DNA of 64,000 nt. Source: Aureimonas pseudogalii (GTDB lineage Bacteria; Pseudomonadota; Alphaproteobacteria; Rhizobiales; Rhizobiaceae). The DNA lies in assembly GCF_014196835.1 (NCBI RefSeq), contig NZ_JACIEK010000001.1, positions 1,066,283-1,130,282 of the forward strand, read 5' to 3'. The notes under the pieces were generated by a model. That model had not been told where the DNA came from, ran no database searches, and saw only the letters and a program-made list of their open reading frames with translations. A program made the position numbers and the translations under genes. Positions within the stretch are counted from its first letter, which is position 1. Each line of letters starts with the position of its first letter. Shown here piece after piece: positions 16,378 to 25,654 of the stretch.

Positions 16378-17421
16378 CTACTTCAGCACCTTGCTGATGA
16401 GCGACCCGCCGAGGCTACCGCCACCCGGCATAGCCGCACCAAGGATGCTGCCGCCGACGCCGAGCACCTGCTGCAGGAAGCCGGGTGAATTGTCTGGCTG
16501 TGTGCCCGTCGCGGTGCCAGTCGTGTTGTAGACCTGCGGGGTGGCAGCGAGAAGCCGCTGCAACGCCGTCCACGGGCTATCGAGCGCCGACTGTGCGAAG
16601 AGCTGCTGCTGGTTGCCCGTGCCGAGAAGCGCCTGTAGCGCCGAGTTCTGGCGATCCGTCTGGCCGTTGCGCATGGCCTCCGCGACCTGTGCCGCCTGCA
16701 GGCCATAGCCGAGGTTGGCGGAGCTGGCGTCCTGCTGATAGCCCGCGTTCGTGAGTGCGACCTGCTGGCGACGATCAGCGTCCGCCTGTGCCGCCTGCTG
16801 CTGACGGGCTGCGTTGCTCTCGCCGGTCTGCTGGCGCATCTGGGTGTTCGCCATCGCGGTGGCCGTCGCGGTGTCAAAGCCCTGCGCGAGAAGCTGGGCC
16901 GTCGTCGCCTGCAGGTTTTCGTCAAAATCGTCCTGCGCTTTGCCGCGGGCCAGAACCTCACGACCGCCACCGAACGCTCCCGCCGCTGCATACTTGGCGC
17001 CGATGTCCGCGTTGGTCTGGCGAAGCTCGCCGCGGGCCTTGTTCGCAGCCTGCGTCACCACGCCGTTGATGAACGGATTGAGGAACGCCTGATAATCGCC
17101 GCCGCCAAGCTGTGCCGCAGTGGCCGAGGACGCCCCCGTAGAGCCCGGAGCGCCCACCTGCGCGGCAGTCATGCTCGCGCCGGTCGGAACGCCCGTAGCG
17201 GAGCCGGTGAACGCGCCCTGCGCCATCTGGCGGGCGAGATCGAACGCTTTGGTCTGGTCCGGGTTCAGACCCGCGACGGAATAGGCTGGCGTCTGCAGGA
17301 ATGGGTTCGTCATCCCCGCCGCCGAGGTATAGCCGTTCTGGCCGGCAGCCTGCGTCCACGGTGCGTAGGTGGTGGACGTGTTCTGCGTTGTGGTCTGGGT
17401 CTTATCGCCGCCCTTGCTCAT
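16378..17421 (-). CDS. Putative internal virion/DNA-transfer protein
   Basis: 347 aa, rich in Ala, Gln and Thr. It starts MSKGGDKTQTTTQNTSTTYA and has long predicted helices (NKARGELRQTNADIGAKYAA; QQQAAQADADRRQQVALTNA). The C-terminus is Gly-rich (GVGGSILGAAMPGGGSLGGS). Composition and place suggest an internal or ejection protein; no enzymatic motif is visible. Confidence 0.6.
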   Translation of the reverse strand: MSKGGDKTQTTTQNTSTTYAPWTQAAGQNGYTSAAGMTNPFLQTPAYSVAGLNPDQTKAFDLARQMAQGAFTGSATGVPTGASMTAAQVGAPGSTGASSATAAQLGGGDYQAFLNPFINGVVTQAANKARGELRQTNADIGAKYAAAGAFGGGREVLARGKAQDDFDENLQATTAQLLAQGFDTATATAMANTQMRQQTGESNAARQQQAAQADADRRQQVALTNAGYQQDASSANLGYGLQAAQVAEAMRNGQTDRQNSALQALLGTGNQQQLFAQSALDSPWTALQRLLAATPQVYNTTGTATGTQPDNSPGFLQQVLGVGGSILGAAMPGGGSLGGSLISKVLK

Positions 17422-17840
17422 GTCAGATCCTTCGTCATTGTGGTGACAAGCTCTCGATAGCCGTCAAATCCGCGAAGCCAGCCACGACGGCCAACGATCA
17501 TGATGCGAGCCGCGCCGATGGACCGCGCCCACCGCTCGACGCAGCCCTCAAGGTGCCGGACACCATCCAGCACCCCGCCAGCGAGCCAGCCGTGAACCTC
17601 GACGAGACCCGTGTCGGGATACCGCTCGACGCTGGTCACGACGGCCGAGTGCTGGTTCGTCCAAAGCTGGCTGTCGCCGTTCGCAATCCGAGACCAGACG
17701 CCATCCATCGTGTGCGTCGGGCCATACTGCTCCACGGCCCTCGCCAGCCACGGCCACACGCGACGGAAGTCACGGCGCGTCGAATGAAGCGAGCGCACCA
17801 CCTGCGGCCCGTATTCGCGATCATCCCACACGGCCATCAT
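17418..17840 (-). CDS. GNAT-fold-like virion-associated protein
   Basis: 140 aa. The pattern QLWTNQHSAVVTSVERYPDT, then VEVHGWLAGG, CVERWARSIGAARI and VGRRGWLRGFDGYREL follows the acyltransferase-like proteins encoded next to the tail nozzle in many podoviruses (T7 gp13 group). No evidence of catalysis is visible. It overlaps both neighbours by 4 bp. Confidence 0.6.
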   Translation of the reverse strand: MMAVWDDREYGPQVVRSLHSTRRDFRRVWPWLARAVEQYGPTHTMDGVWSRIANGDSQLWTNQHSAVVTSVERYPDTGLVEVHGWLAGGVLDGVRHLEGCVERWARSIGAARIMIVGRRGWLRGFDGYRELVTTMTKDLT

Positions 17841-19972
17841 CGGCGCGCCCCCGTCTTGTCGATATCAAGGCGCTGTGTGCCCCACCGGACGAACTGCGAG
17901 TTAGTGCCTGCCATCCATTCGATCTGGCACTGACGGCCAAGCTGGCGCATCGGAACGTCCGTGCGCGTCGGGGTGATCTCGTACTGCTTGGTGGAGACGG
18001 TCGGCCCACGCGGCCACTGCGAGAACGTGAACTTCACCAGCACATTGCCGGCCTGATCTTCGAAGTCGTGGACGTAGCGCTTGATCGTGAACAGGTTCTC
18101 GCCGTCCTCGATGTCCACCATGCCAGAGAGAAGCCGCCACATGATCGGGCCGCCGTTGGCCGTGCGACCGCGCTCGTGGAAATAGATCCGACCGTCCGTC
18201 GAAAAACCGAGTGGATTGGCGTAGACGCCCGCGGTGATCCACGAGGTGCGAGCCATCGTGCCCTTGGACCAGATACCCGTTTCCCAATTGAATGAGACGT
18301 AGCGGGAGCACTCGTTGCCGTCCCGACGATCGGGGTAGAACCACCAGATCTCGTTGAACTCGGCGTTGACCGAGGCGAAGACCTTCTCCTCCTGCGAGGG
18401 CGAGAAATTGTCCCACGCCTCACGACGCACGCCGCAGGGAATGATCTGGGGCTCACCGCCCGTGTAGGCGTAGAACTGACCATTCCTGCCCCACCAGTAG
18501 ACGCGGCCCTGATGCTCCACCGCAGCGTTCTTGCCGAGGAGACCGCAGCCCGTGCCCGCCAGCGCGAAGTTGAACACGTCGTCGGAGGAGCCAGTGAAGC
18601 GCATCGTGTAGAGCGCGCTGTCGGTCCAGATGAGGTTCTGGCCGCGCGTCGCGAGCGCCCCGATGATGCGGGAGCCGCTTGCGAGAAGGTAGTCGCCCGC
18701 GAGATTGTCGTCGTCGGGTATCCACTGCGTGTTGTCCTCCTGCGCGGACCAACGGACCTGCAGGGGGTTGAAGTCGCCGTCGAGTTCGATCGTGCCGTAG
18801 CAGACGACGATGCGGTTTGGATCGACGAACATGCCGGTGGAATACTGCGGCGCGCCGTTGATGCGGTAGGCGACGGGCACGACGCGGATCTGAAAATTGT
18901 CCACGGAGCCGGCGAACGTCGCATCCTTGGCAATACCGGCGAGGGTCGGACGGGATGGCGCCTTGAACTTGCGAACGTAGGTGCCGCTTTTGGCGATGGG
19001 CTCGCCGATCGTGACGGTGCCGGTCGCGGTGTCCTCGGACTGCACCTGAAACCGCGCGGCCCCGGCGGTGCGAACGATGTCGAATGTCACCTCGTAGACG
19101 ACGCCGCCAGACAGAACGCCTGCCACGTTGCGGGAAATGGCGCTTTCGGTCCCGGCCGCAGCGTTTGCCTTACCGCCCGAGATCGTCCAGCCAATGCCGA
19201 GGTTCCAGCCGGTAGCCGATGCGAAATCGCTGTTGGGGATAAGCTGGTTGTATGCTGGGAGAGGCTGCCATTCGTAGAGAGCGCCATTCCGGGGCACGGC
19301 GAGGAGGTTGGAGCCCCAGTTGTCCAGGCTCCAGACGCGGGGGTTGATGTCGCCGCCCGATGCCTGACCATAGAGGCCCGTGCCATAGGTGCCGGTGCCC
19401 CAGCCTGTGCCGCCCACGCCATCGATGAGGCCCATGGCGAGCGGAGCCGTGAACTCCAGCGTGCCGCCGCCTGTGGCCGTCGAGGTCGCAGCGGAGGGCG
19501 CCTTGATCGTGTAGGTGTCGATCGTCGGGACCGTCAGGACCGTGAACGAGCCGTTAAGCGTCAGCCCGCCCACCGCATCCGCCAGCCGGAAGCTCACCAC
19601 GTCGCCCACAGTTAGGCCGTGGTCAAGATCGGTCACGAGGACGGCGTCGGAGCCGGACGTGACGGAGAACGGATTGACGAGCGTTCCCGCCGCCTTCTCC
19701 GGGGTGATGTCCTTGATGGCGCCGCCAAAGAAACTGTAGAGCTTGGAGGCTGTCCCGAACGCCACCACACGATCGCCCGTGAGAGCCGCCCATGCGTGCG
19801 CGCCGCGCGCCGGATGCTGGAACGTGCCGCCACCCGCTGCCTCCCATCCGCCGATGGTCTGCGGACGATCGCGGACGAACCGGATGTTGTCCGCGTCGGC
19901 ATAGGTGCTCTCGGACGCCAGCGCCGTGTCGTCCGTGACGATGCCGGGCTGAAACTCCAGCTTCGCCAGCAT
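17837..19972 (-). CDS. Tail nozzle/tubular protein B-like protein
   Basis: 711 aa from ATG 19970-19972, which overlaps the upstream stop as TGATG. The opening FQPGIVTDDTALASESTYAD and IGGWEAAGGG are typical of large beta-rich nozzle or hub proteins of short-tailed phages. Repeated Trp-rich motifs (QVRWSAQEDNTQWIPDDDNL; NEIWWFYPDR; RYVSFNWETGIW) suggest a beta-propeller. It should form the DNA-conducting tail tip below the adaptor. Confidence 0.75.
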   Translation of the reverse strand: MLAKLEFQPGIVTDDTALASESTYADADNIRFVRDRPQTIGGWEAAGGGTFQHPARGAHAWAALTGDRVVAFGTASKLYSFFGGAIKDITPEKAAGTLVNPFSVTSGSDAVLVTDLDHGLTVGDVVSFRLADAVGGLTLNGSFTVLTVPTIDTYTIKAPSAATSTATGGGTLEFTAPLAMGLIDGVGGTGWGTGTYGTGLYGQASGGDINPRVWSLDNWGSNLLAVPRNGALYEWQPLPAYNQLIPNSDFASATGWNLGIGWTISGGKANAAAGTESAISRNVAGVLSGGVVYEVTFDIVRTAGAARFQVQSEDTATGTVTIGEPIAKSGTYVRKFKAPSRPTLAGIAKDATFAGSVDNFQIRVVPVAYRINGAPQYSTGMFVDPNRIVVCYGTIELDGDFNPLQVRWSAQEDNTQWIPDDDNLAGDYLLASGSRIIGALATRGQNLIWTDSALYTMRFTGSSDDVFNFALAGTGCGLLGKNAAVEHQGRVYWWGRNGQFYAYTGGEPQIIPCGVRREAWDNFSPSQEEKVFASVNAEFNEIWWFYPDRRDGNECSRYVSFNWETGIWSKGTMARTSWITAGVYANPLGFSTDGRIYFHERGRTANGGPIMWRLLSGMVDIEDGENLFTIKRYVHDFEDQAGNVLVKFTFSQWPRGPTVSTKQYEITPTRTDVPMRQLGRQCQIEWMAGTNSQFVRWGTQRLDIDKTGARR

Positions 19973-20403
19973 CAGAACGTCTGGTTGAAGGGGTTGGAGA
20001 CGCCCCACGGGAGGGGCTGGCCGTTGGAGGCGCCCTGCCCCACCGCGCCGCCGTTGGGCCGATAGACCGGAGATGCACCGGACATGCCGCCGAGGCCACC
20101 GAGGGAGCCGAACTGATCCAGCGCCGTGTTGATGCCCTCGAAGCCCGTCCTCAACTGGCCGTCGAGGAAGCCGGTGGAGTTGAACAGCGCCTCGCGCGTC
20201 AGACCGCCATCGTACTTCACGGTGCGGTTCGTGATCATGTCTGGCGTGGCGTTGCCGCCGTTCGTCAGATAGCTGACCAGATCATTGCCGCTCATCATAG
20301 TGCTGTTCGAAGGTCGAAAGAAGCCCTGCGTTTGGGAAGTTGCTAGGCCCATATTGGTCTGCGGGGCCTGATAGGGGCTCCAAGAGAACGGGGTCGTAGC
20401 CAT
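19972..20403 (-). CDS. Hypothetical structural-region protein (143 aa)
   Basis: Gly, Asn and Pro-rich with few charged residues (LGGLGGMSGASPVYRPNGG) and a start MATTPFSWSPYQ. It is coupled to the nozzle gene by TGATG. It may be a minor virion protein; no family is recognised. Confidence 0.6.
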   Translation of the reverse strand: MATTPFSWSPYQAPQTNMGLATSQTQGFFRPSNSTMMSGNDLVSYLTNGGNATPDMITNRTVKYDGGLTREALFNSTGFLDGQLRTGFEGINTALDQFGSLGGLGGMSGASPVYRPNGGAVGQGASNGQPLPWGVSNPFNQTF

Positions 20404-20417
20404 TTGGCGGCTCCATA

Positions 20418-20441
20418 GAAAAAGGCGCCACGCGGGCGCCT
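20418..20441 (-). terminator. Intrinsic terminator inside the late block
   Basis: On the minus strand AGGCGCC (20441-20435) pairs with GGCGCCT (20429-20423), followed by TTTTTC. It lies between the stop at 20473 and the next start at 20403. Confidence 0.75.
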
Positions 20442-20472
20442 GATGGTCGAACAGAGGGTGGTTTAGAGAGGG

Positions 20473-20904
20473 CTAGACGATCTGGGATGCTGCGCGGAAC
20501 AGGTTGTCGATCGTCGCATCATCGAGGCCGAGCGTGCGGCCGAGGCCGGCGACAAGCGGGTGGTCGCGGCGGAGGCTGGTCGCATATTCCCACTCGATCA
20601 GTGCCGCCTCGCCCGCATCCCCCGGTAGCGCTGCCATAGCGTCCGTCGCACGTTTCAGAAGCCCGGCACGGAGGAGCGCTAAGCGCGCCTGGCGCATCGT
20701 GACCGTCTCCGGCACAGATGGCGCGGGCTCTACCGAAGCGGCGAAGACATCGGATGATGTATCGTAGCGCCAACCGATGCCGACGCCCGAGCGGTCGGGC
20801 CGTTGGATCGAGCCTGCGGGAGGTTGGAACGAGTTCGTGTTCCCGTCCCACACGATCCGGTTCGTAACGACGCCATTTTGGATGATAAGCCAGATGTTGT
20901 TCAT
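20473..20904 (-). CDS. Small tail-fibre-associated protein (143 aa)
   Basis: It starts MNNIWLIIQNGVVTNRIVWD, with IGWRYD further on, and has a helical C-terminal half (VTMRQARLALLRAGLLKR). This pattern, a beta N-part and a helical end, is seen in short proteins encoded behind tail fibres, some of them fibre-assembly factors. It follows the fibre gene by 9 bp. Confidence 0.55.
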   Translation of the reverse strand: MNNIWLIIQNGVVTNRIVWDGNTNSFQPPAGSIQRPDRSGVGIGWRYDTSSDVFAASVEPAPSVPETVTMRQARLALLRAGLLKRATDAMAALPGDAGEAALIEWEYATSLRRDHPLVAGLGRTLGLDDATIDNLFRAASQIV

Positions 20905-20913
20905 GATCGGCTC

Positions 20914-23034
20914 CTAGAAGTGCGTCACGATGACGATGCGGCCGGGGCCGCCGTTGCCGCCCTTGCCGGAAAGGTTGCCGTTGAGAGAACCGCCACCACC
21001 GCCACCACCGGAGCCGACCGAGCCATTCGCGCCGTCGCCAGCGGTTCCATCTGAACTACTCCATCCGCCTGGGCCGCTCACTCCGATCGTGGAGAAGTCC
21101 AGTCTCGTCGGCTGCGTTGGCCCGATAGCGTTGGTCTTTGTCGCGCCCGCGCTCCGCTGCCCAGCGATTGCGATATTCTTGCTTGTCAAAGGCACTAGAG
21201 TATTGGCTGCGACGAGCTGCACGATACCGCCGTCATAGTTGCCGGGAGTGGTCGTCTGCCCCGCCCCAGACCCGCCAGAGTGAGATCGAGCCAAATTCGC
21301 CGCAGAAGCTGCAACCGAGCCGCCTGTAGCGCTCGACGCTGCGTACGTCAGAGCGCTCGCTGTGCCCCCTGCGCCCGCTGCTCCCACTGCTGATACGCCG
21401 GACGATCCTTGCCCACCCGAAGCAGCCAGAAAGAATGCGTCATCCACGCCGCCGAACTGAGCATTGCCTGCGTTCGTCCCTGCGTTGCCGGTCGCATTAT
21501 CGGATGTAACCGAGGCGCCACCCGATCCTGCGGCGCCAAGCGTGACTGGAACTGTGGCGGGCAGATCGTCTGCGCTGTAACTAAATGCGGAGGAGCCACC
21601 GCCGCCGCCGCCCGATCCACCTCGGGAAACAGTACCAGAAGCCCGCCTCTCACCTGAAGACCCACCACCGCCGGGCGCCTGAATGAATACATCGACACGC
21701 TTCGCGCTGGTCGGTTTTGTCCACGTACCGGATGCGTCGAATACGGCGATCTGCGCCGGTAGCCCTGCTGGACCCTGCAACCCTGTCAAGCCGGATAGGC
21801 GAATTGTCCAGTCCGTGAACGTGCCGCCGCCGGTGGTCGCATCAACCGCGACGGTCAACGCCGTCCCGCTGTAAGCCGTCACGAGGCCGTTCATGATGCG
21901 CGCGTCAGGCGCGCCATCGCTTGTGATGGCGACGCGCGATCCGGCGCCGTAAGCTTTGCCCGCCTGCGTCGTGAAGGTCTTGGACTCGGCCGAGATCGTC
22001 TGAGTCGTCGCGGATGTACCAACGAGGCGCGCCGCGCCTTCTTGCGCCTGGGTGGCAGCCGTTTGCGCCAAGCCCTGAGCGGCTACCGCCCCTTCTTTGG
22101 CCGTTTGTGCCGCATTCGCGAAGTTGCCTGCGGATTGCTTGCTCGTATCCGCTTGGGTCGCACTGGTTGATGCGTTCGACGCGCTCTGGCTGGCCGAAGT
22201 GGCGCTGGTGGCGGCTGAAGTCGAAGAGTTGGCCGCAGCATCCCGTGCCGTTTCAGCGCCAGTTCTTGCGGTCTGTGAAGCGGTCGCGCTGCCAGAGGCC
22301 GCGTTCGCACTTGATGCGGCAGCGGTTTTGCTCGCGTCCGCCGCTGATGCGCTTGTCGAAGCTGCCGATGCGCTGCCAGAGGCCGCGTTCGCAAATGCCG
22401 AACTGCTGTTTGCAAAATGACGCGCGGAATAGTCAGACGACCCATTCCCCCCAGCCGCCGCCGAGATCAGACTTCCGATCGCCTTGTTCGCCCATTCCTG
22501 AGCGTAGTTCTTGTTGTCGACCGCCGTGTTCTTGGCCGTCGTCGCAGTCCCGGCTGACGACGCCGCGCTGGTGGCGCTGGTGGCGGCCTGATCAGCAAGC
22601 GGCTGGACACCTGCGATGGCGCCGGCGACCGCGACCGTCACCGGGTCCAGCATGAACAGGTTCGAGCCGTCGCAGTAGATGTCGACCAAGCGTCCCACTG
22701 GGACCGTGACCGTCGTCCCACCCATCGTGAACACAAGCGGGTAGCTCGTGCGGTTGCTGACGTGCCAAGACTTCGGCGCGGGCGGGACGGTGATGGTCGG
22801 TGATGAGACGAGACCCGGCCCAGTCGTGAAGATCAAGGTGGCGTTGCGGGCTTCGTCCGAGACGAAGTTCTGCACCTGAAGCGTGACGTTGCCCGTTAAG
22901 GGCTTGATCAGGACGCCGCAGACAGCCTGCTCGACCATCTGCAAGGCCTGATTAAGACGCTCTCCCCACTGGTTTAGCGCCTCCCCGGTCTGCTGAAGTT
23001 CGAGACGGAGGCTGGTTGTCGGCGTGGACGGCAT
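20914..23034 (-). CDS. Tail fibre with polyglycine tip
   Basis: 706 aa. The N-terminal about 150 residues are a beta-rich virion-anchor domain. Residues about 155-345 are an Ala/Ser-rich coiled coil with repeated SAS, TAA and SQT units, as in trimeric fibre shafts. Residues about 425-706 contain several polyglycine runs (GGSGGGGGGSSAF; GSGGGGGGGSLNGN) and end in GPGRIVIVTHF. Gly-rich tips like this form the receptor-binding lattice of the T-even gp38 type. It should recognise the host surface. Confidence 0.8.
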   Translation of the reverse strand: MPSTPTTSLRLELQQTGEALNQWGERLNQALQMVEQAVCGVLIKPLTGNVTLQVQNFVSDEARNATLIFTTGPGLVSSPTITVPPAPKSWHVSNRTSYPLVFTMGGTTVTVPVGRLVDIYCDGSNLFMLDPVTVAVAGAIAGVQPLADQAATSATSAASSAGTATTAKNTAVDNKNYAQEWANKAIGSLISAAAGGNGSSDYSARHFANSSSAFANAASGSASAASTSASAADASKTAAASSANAASGSATASQTARTGAETARDAAANSSTSAATSATSASQSASNASTSATQADTSKQSAGNFANAAQTAKEGAVAAQGLAQTAATQAQEGAARLVGTSATTQTISAESKTFTTQAGKAYGAGSRVAITSDGAPDARIMNGLVTAYSGTALTVAVDATTGGGTFTDWTIRLSGLTGLQGPAGLPAQIAVFDASGTWTKPTSAKRVDVFIQAPGGGGSSGERRASGTVSRGGSGGGGGGSSAFSYSADDLPATVPVTLGAAGSGGASVTSDNATGNAGTNAGNAQFGGVDDAFFLAASGGQGSSGVSAVGAAGAGGTASALTYAASSATGGSVAASAANLARSHSGGSGAGQTTTPGNYDGGIVQLVAANTLVPLTSKNIAIAGQRSAGATKTNAIGPTQPTRLDFSTIGVSGPGGWSSSDGTAGDGANGSVGSGGGGGGGSLNGNLSGKGGNGGPGRIVIVTHF

Positions 23035-23049
23035 CGCGGTGTCCTTGAA

Positions 23050-23865
23050 TTAGGGTCGGAGGGCGATGATGCCGAGCGGGATCGTCTGCGCCGTCGCGAT
23101 GGAGAGGCCGAGCGCTGCGCTGTTGACGAGGACCACCGTCAAGGTGCCGTCCGTCAGGCAATAGGCCTCGCCCATAGAGAGGTTGGCAGGCAGCGCCGCG
23201 TTGGGCGTCACCACGAGGTTGTCGTTGCGCTTCAGGCCCGTGACGGCCACCGTGCGCGTGCTCTTGCCAGCGAGGATGGTGATGCCTGCAGCCAGCGTCA
23301 TCGTTCCCAGCAGCGGCACCACCACGGCCTTGAGAGCGTTGATCTGCGTCTGGAGGGCAGCGTCCGCATCTGCACGGGCCTGCGCTTCCGTCGTGACAGC
23401 AGCCGCGCGAGCCGTGATCTCCGCAGAGACCGCATTCTGTCGCGCCGTGACCTCGGCTGTGATCTGCGTCTGGAGGGCAGCGTCGGCATTGCTGCGCGCG
23501 GTCGCCTCGGCTGTGTCGGCCGCCGCTCGCGTGGATGCCTCTGCCGTGTCCGCATTGGCCCGTGCAGTGGCTTCGGCGGTGTCTGCGGCCTGTCGATCCG
23601 CTTTCTCCTGCGCGTCCGTTGCTGCCCTTGTCTGGGCCTCTGCGGTGTCGGCGCTGGTCCGCGCCTGCGCTTCGTTCGCATCGCCCGTCTGCCGCGCATT
23701 GCTCTCGGCGCGGAGACGATCGTCTAGCCCGGCTTCGACGTTCGCCGAATAGGACCGCAGCGTCCGCAGCGTCGCCCGTCCCGGCGTGAACCCCCGCTGG
23801 AACACCAGCAGTTCCATATCAAGGCTTGGCTCTGTGTAGAGCGGCGCAAGAGGCGGACTAGGCAC
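23050..23865 (-). CDS. Coiled-coil tail fibre or spike protein
   Basis: 271 aa from GTG 23863-23865. Residues about 45-180 are a regular Ala-rich coiled coil with repeats of DTAEAxAR and AALQTQI. A beta-rich end domain follows (GKSTRTVAVTGLKRNDNLVV). This is the build of a short trimeric fibre. The start overlaps the upstream stop by 8 bp. Confidence 0.75.
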   Translation of the reverse strand: MPSPPLAPLYTEPSLDMELLVFQRGFTPGRATLRTLRSYSANVEAGLDDRLRAESNARQTGDANEAQARTSADTAEAQTRAATDAQEKADRQAADTAEATARANADTAEASTRAAADTAEATARSNADAALQTQITAEVTARQNAVSAEITARAAAVTTEAQARADADAALQTQINALKAVVVPLLGTMTLAAGITILAGKSTRTVAVTGLKRNDNLVVTPNAALPANLSMGEAYCLTDGTLTVVLVNSAALGLSIATAQTIPLGIIALRP

Positions 23866-24211
23866 CGGAAGTCGCCAGAATGCGATCGGCTTCCGCCTGC
23901 CCGAACTCGTCTACAAACATGCCGTAGAACTCGGGGAAGAACGTGCCGCGGTGATAGACGGCCGTGATCGCCTCCCATGTCAGTCGCATGCGGGGTGTCG
24001 TCTGGTTCAACAGCGTGTCGAACGTGTCCACCTGGGCGTCCGTCATCCGGGTGATGATGTCCGACTTGTAGGTGAAGGGGCCGAAGTTCGGATCGACCAT
24101 GTAGTTGGCGAGCGCGATCTCGACCTTGCGGGCGAAGTCGTGAGCCCATGAGGGCGCCGCGCTATCTAGCGGGAACGTGTCACGGAGGCGAAGGGTGCGA
24201 ACACGCTTCAT
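23858..24211 (-). CDS. Structural-region protein (117 aa)
   Basis: ATG 24209-24211 overlaps the adaptor stop as ATGA. The sequence ALANYMVDPNFGPFTYKSDI, then GTFFPEFYGMFVDEFGQAEA, is conserved-looking but not from a family I know. Its position between adaptor and fibre suggests a connector or fibre-attachment role. Confidence 0.55.
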   Translation of the reverse strand: MKRVRTLRLRDTFPLDSAAPSWAHDFARKVEIALANYMVDPNFGPFTYKSDIITRMTDAQVDTFDTLLNQTTPRMRLTWEAITAVYHRGTFFPEFYGMFVDEFGQAEADRILATSGA

Positions 24212-24801
24212 GGCGTCGGTCCCGAGGCGCGCACCGAAGCCCGCGAATACCGGGCCATGTGGTCGAGGCTCTGGAGATCCGCCACCGCCTTCTGATAGAG
24301 CGCCGTCCACTTCGCCAGCGATGACGGATCGGCATCCTGCATGAAGATGCAGGCTTCCAAGAGCGAGCCGTAGAGGTAGATATCAGGAGCCCGCTGTAGC
24401 AGCCAGTTGGTTTGATTGGCGTCCGACAGCGGCGGGATGCGCGCATAGTAGTCGAGCGTGACGCCCGCGGAAGGCGTGAGGCCGCCGAGGCGAACCTTGA
24501 GCCCTTCGATGGCGAACTGATCACCCCAGCCGGCACTGGCCGACGACACCAACACGTGGGGGAATGCCCCGATGGTCGAGAAGTTACGGAACGCGAGGTA
24601 GTCGGTCGGGAGATCGCCCACCGAGTTCGTCAATGCGATCGGCGCGCTTGTCTCCTGAAACGTCGTTCGCAGCTCGCGATTGACCCGCGTTTCCAGTAGG
24701 CGGATGAAGTCGGGAACCGTGGCCTCGAACTCCTCGTCCTGAGACCGGAAGGCCCAAAGCGCGATGGATGTCTTGAGGGCGTCGTAGCTGTCGAGGGCCA
24801 T
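24208..24801 (-). CDS. Head-tail adaptor protein
   Basis: 197 aa, mostly helical. FIRLLETRVNRELRTT and the LPTDYLAFRNF segment are typical of adaptor proteins (P22 gp4/T7 gp11-like group) that ring the portal. The C-terminus (YLYGSLLEACIFMQDADPSS) continues the helical bundle. It should join portal and nozzle. Confidence 0.75.
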   Translation of the reverse strand: MALDSYDALKTSIALWAFRSQDEEFEATVPDFIRLLETRVNRELRTTFQETSAPIALTNSVGDLPTDYLAFRNFSTIGAFPHVLVSSASAGWGDQFAIEGLKVRLGGLTPSAGVTLDYYARIPPLSDANQTNWLLQRAPDIYLYGSLLEACIFMQDADPSSLAKWTALYQKAVADLQSLDHMARYSRASVRASGPTP

Positions 24802-24802
24802 T

Positions 24803-25165
24803 TCAGATACGCCCCTCCTTCGTCCGCAGCTTCGCGTAATCGCTATCGTTCAGGAATTTCTTCATCGCTGGCTTGTCGCCCGCAGCCCGGGCTTGGGCGT
24901 AGTAGCCGTCGCCGTAGAGGAGCGCGTTCGGGATGGAGGCGACGATCTGGCCGTCACCCCATCGTTTGCCGGCTGTCTCGGAACGCTTCTCGGCGTTGGC
25001 CTCTAGGATCGGGTCCACGAGGCTCTGATTGCACGTCGTGTACGAGCCGTCGCCGTTGTTCCTGATCCAGACGATATGGTCCGTCTCGCGGGAAAGGATT
25101 TCTCCCTCCCCGCCAAACGGGTCCATGCCGAACTGAGCAACGTCGCGAAACTCAGTCCTCTGCAT
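24803..25165 (-). CDS. Hypothetical structural-region protein (120 aa)
   Basis: The start is ATG 25163-25165 (MQRTEFRDVAQFGMDPFGGE), overlapping the upstream gene by 14 bp. It contains HIVWIRNNGDGSYTTCNQS and LLYGDGYYAQARAAGDKPAM. Proteins with this look often sit just before adaptors in podoviruses; no function is known to me. Confidence 0.6.
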   Translation of the reverse strand: MQRTEFRDVAQFGMDPFGGEGEILSRETDHIVWIRNNGDGSYTTCNQSLVDPILEANAEKRSETAGKRWGDGQIVASIPNALLYGDGYYAQARAAGDKPAMKKFLNDSDYAKLRTKEGRI

Positions 25166-25628
25166 CGAAGGCGTTCTCGGTCGTGGTGACGACGCCGGCC
25201 TTGATGAGGCGAGCTGCTTCCTTCTTTGGAAGACGCACGGTGCGGCCGACTGCGAGGGCGTCGTTCTGCACGCTGTCGTCCACGCGCTTGAAGCCGCCGT
25301 TGCCGTCCGAGACCGAGTTGCCGGCATCGTTGACCACGACCGCAGGATTGTAGCGGCGCAGGACTTCGACCTCAATGCAACCCTTCGGCACGGGGCCGGG
25401 GGTGCCGTCGCTGTCGTCGTGCTCGATGTCCTTCTCGACCAGCCGGTTGGTGTGGAAGTCGGGATGGTTCGGCATGCGATCCACGTGCCCGACCTGCTGG
25501 GGCCGCCCGTCCGTAGGCTTGTCGGTGGTCTCGCGCTCGTCGATCTGCTCGGGCAGATAGGGCTCGCCGGGCTGGATCTCGTCCTTGCGGGGACGGCCGG
25601 GGCCGCGCGTCTTCTGATCGTCTGCCAT
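25152..25628 (-). CDS. Hypothetical acidic protein with AT-hook-like N-terminus
   Basis: 158 aa from ATG 25626-25628 (MADDQKTRGPGRPRKDEIQ). The GPGRPRK segment resembles an AT-hook. The C-terminal half (VEVLRRYNPAVVVNDAGNSV; LPKKEAARLIKAGVV) looks like a small beta domain. It is in the head cluster. Role unknown. Confidence 0.6.
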   Translation of the reverse strand: MADDQKTRGPGRPRKDEIQPGEPYLPEQIDERETTDKPTDGRPQQVGHVDRMPNHPDFHTNRLVEKDIEHDDSDGTPGPVPKGCIEVEVLRRYNPAVVVNDAGNSVSDGNGGFKRVDDSVQNDALAVGRTVRLPKKEAARLIKAGVVTTTENAFDAED

Positions 25629-25654
25629 GGAATTTTCCTTTTCCGCTGGGATAT

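Noticed and set aside
20914-23865. Ala/Ser repeats in tail fibres as mobile or satellite DNA
   Set aside because: The repeats are degenerate at DNA level and are explained by coiled-coil fibre shafts.
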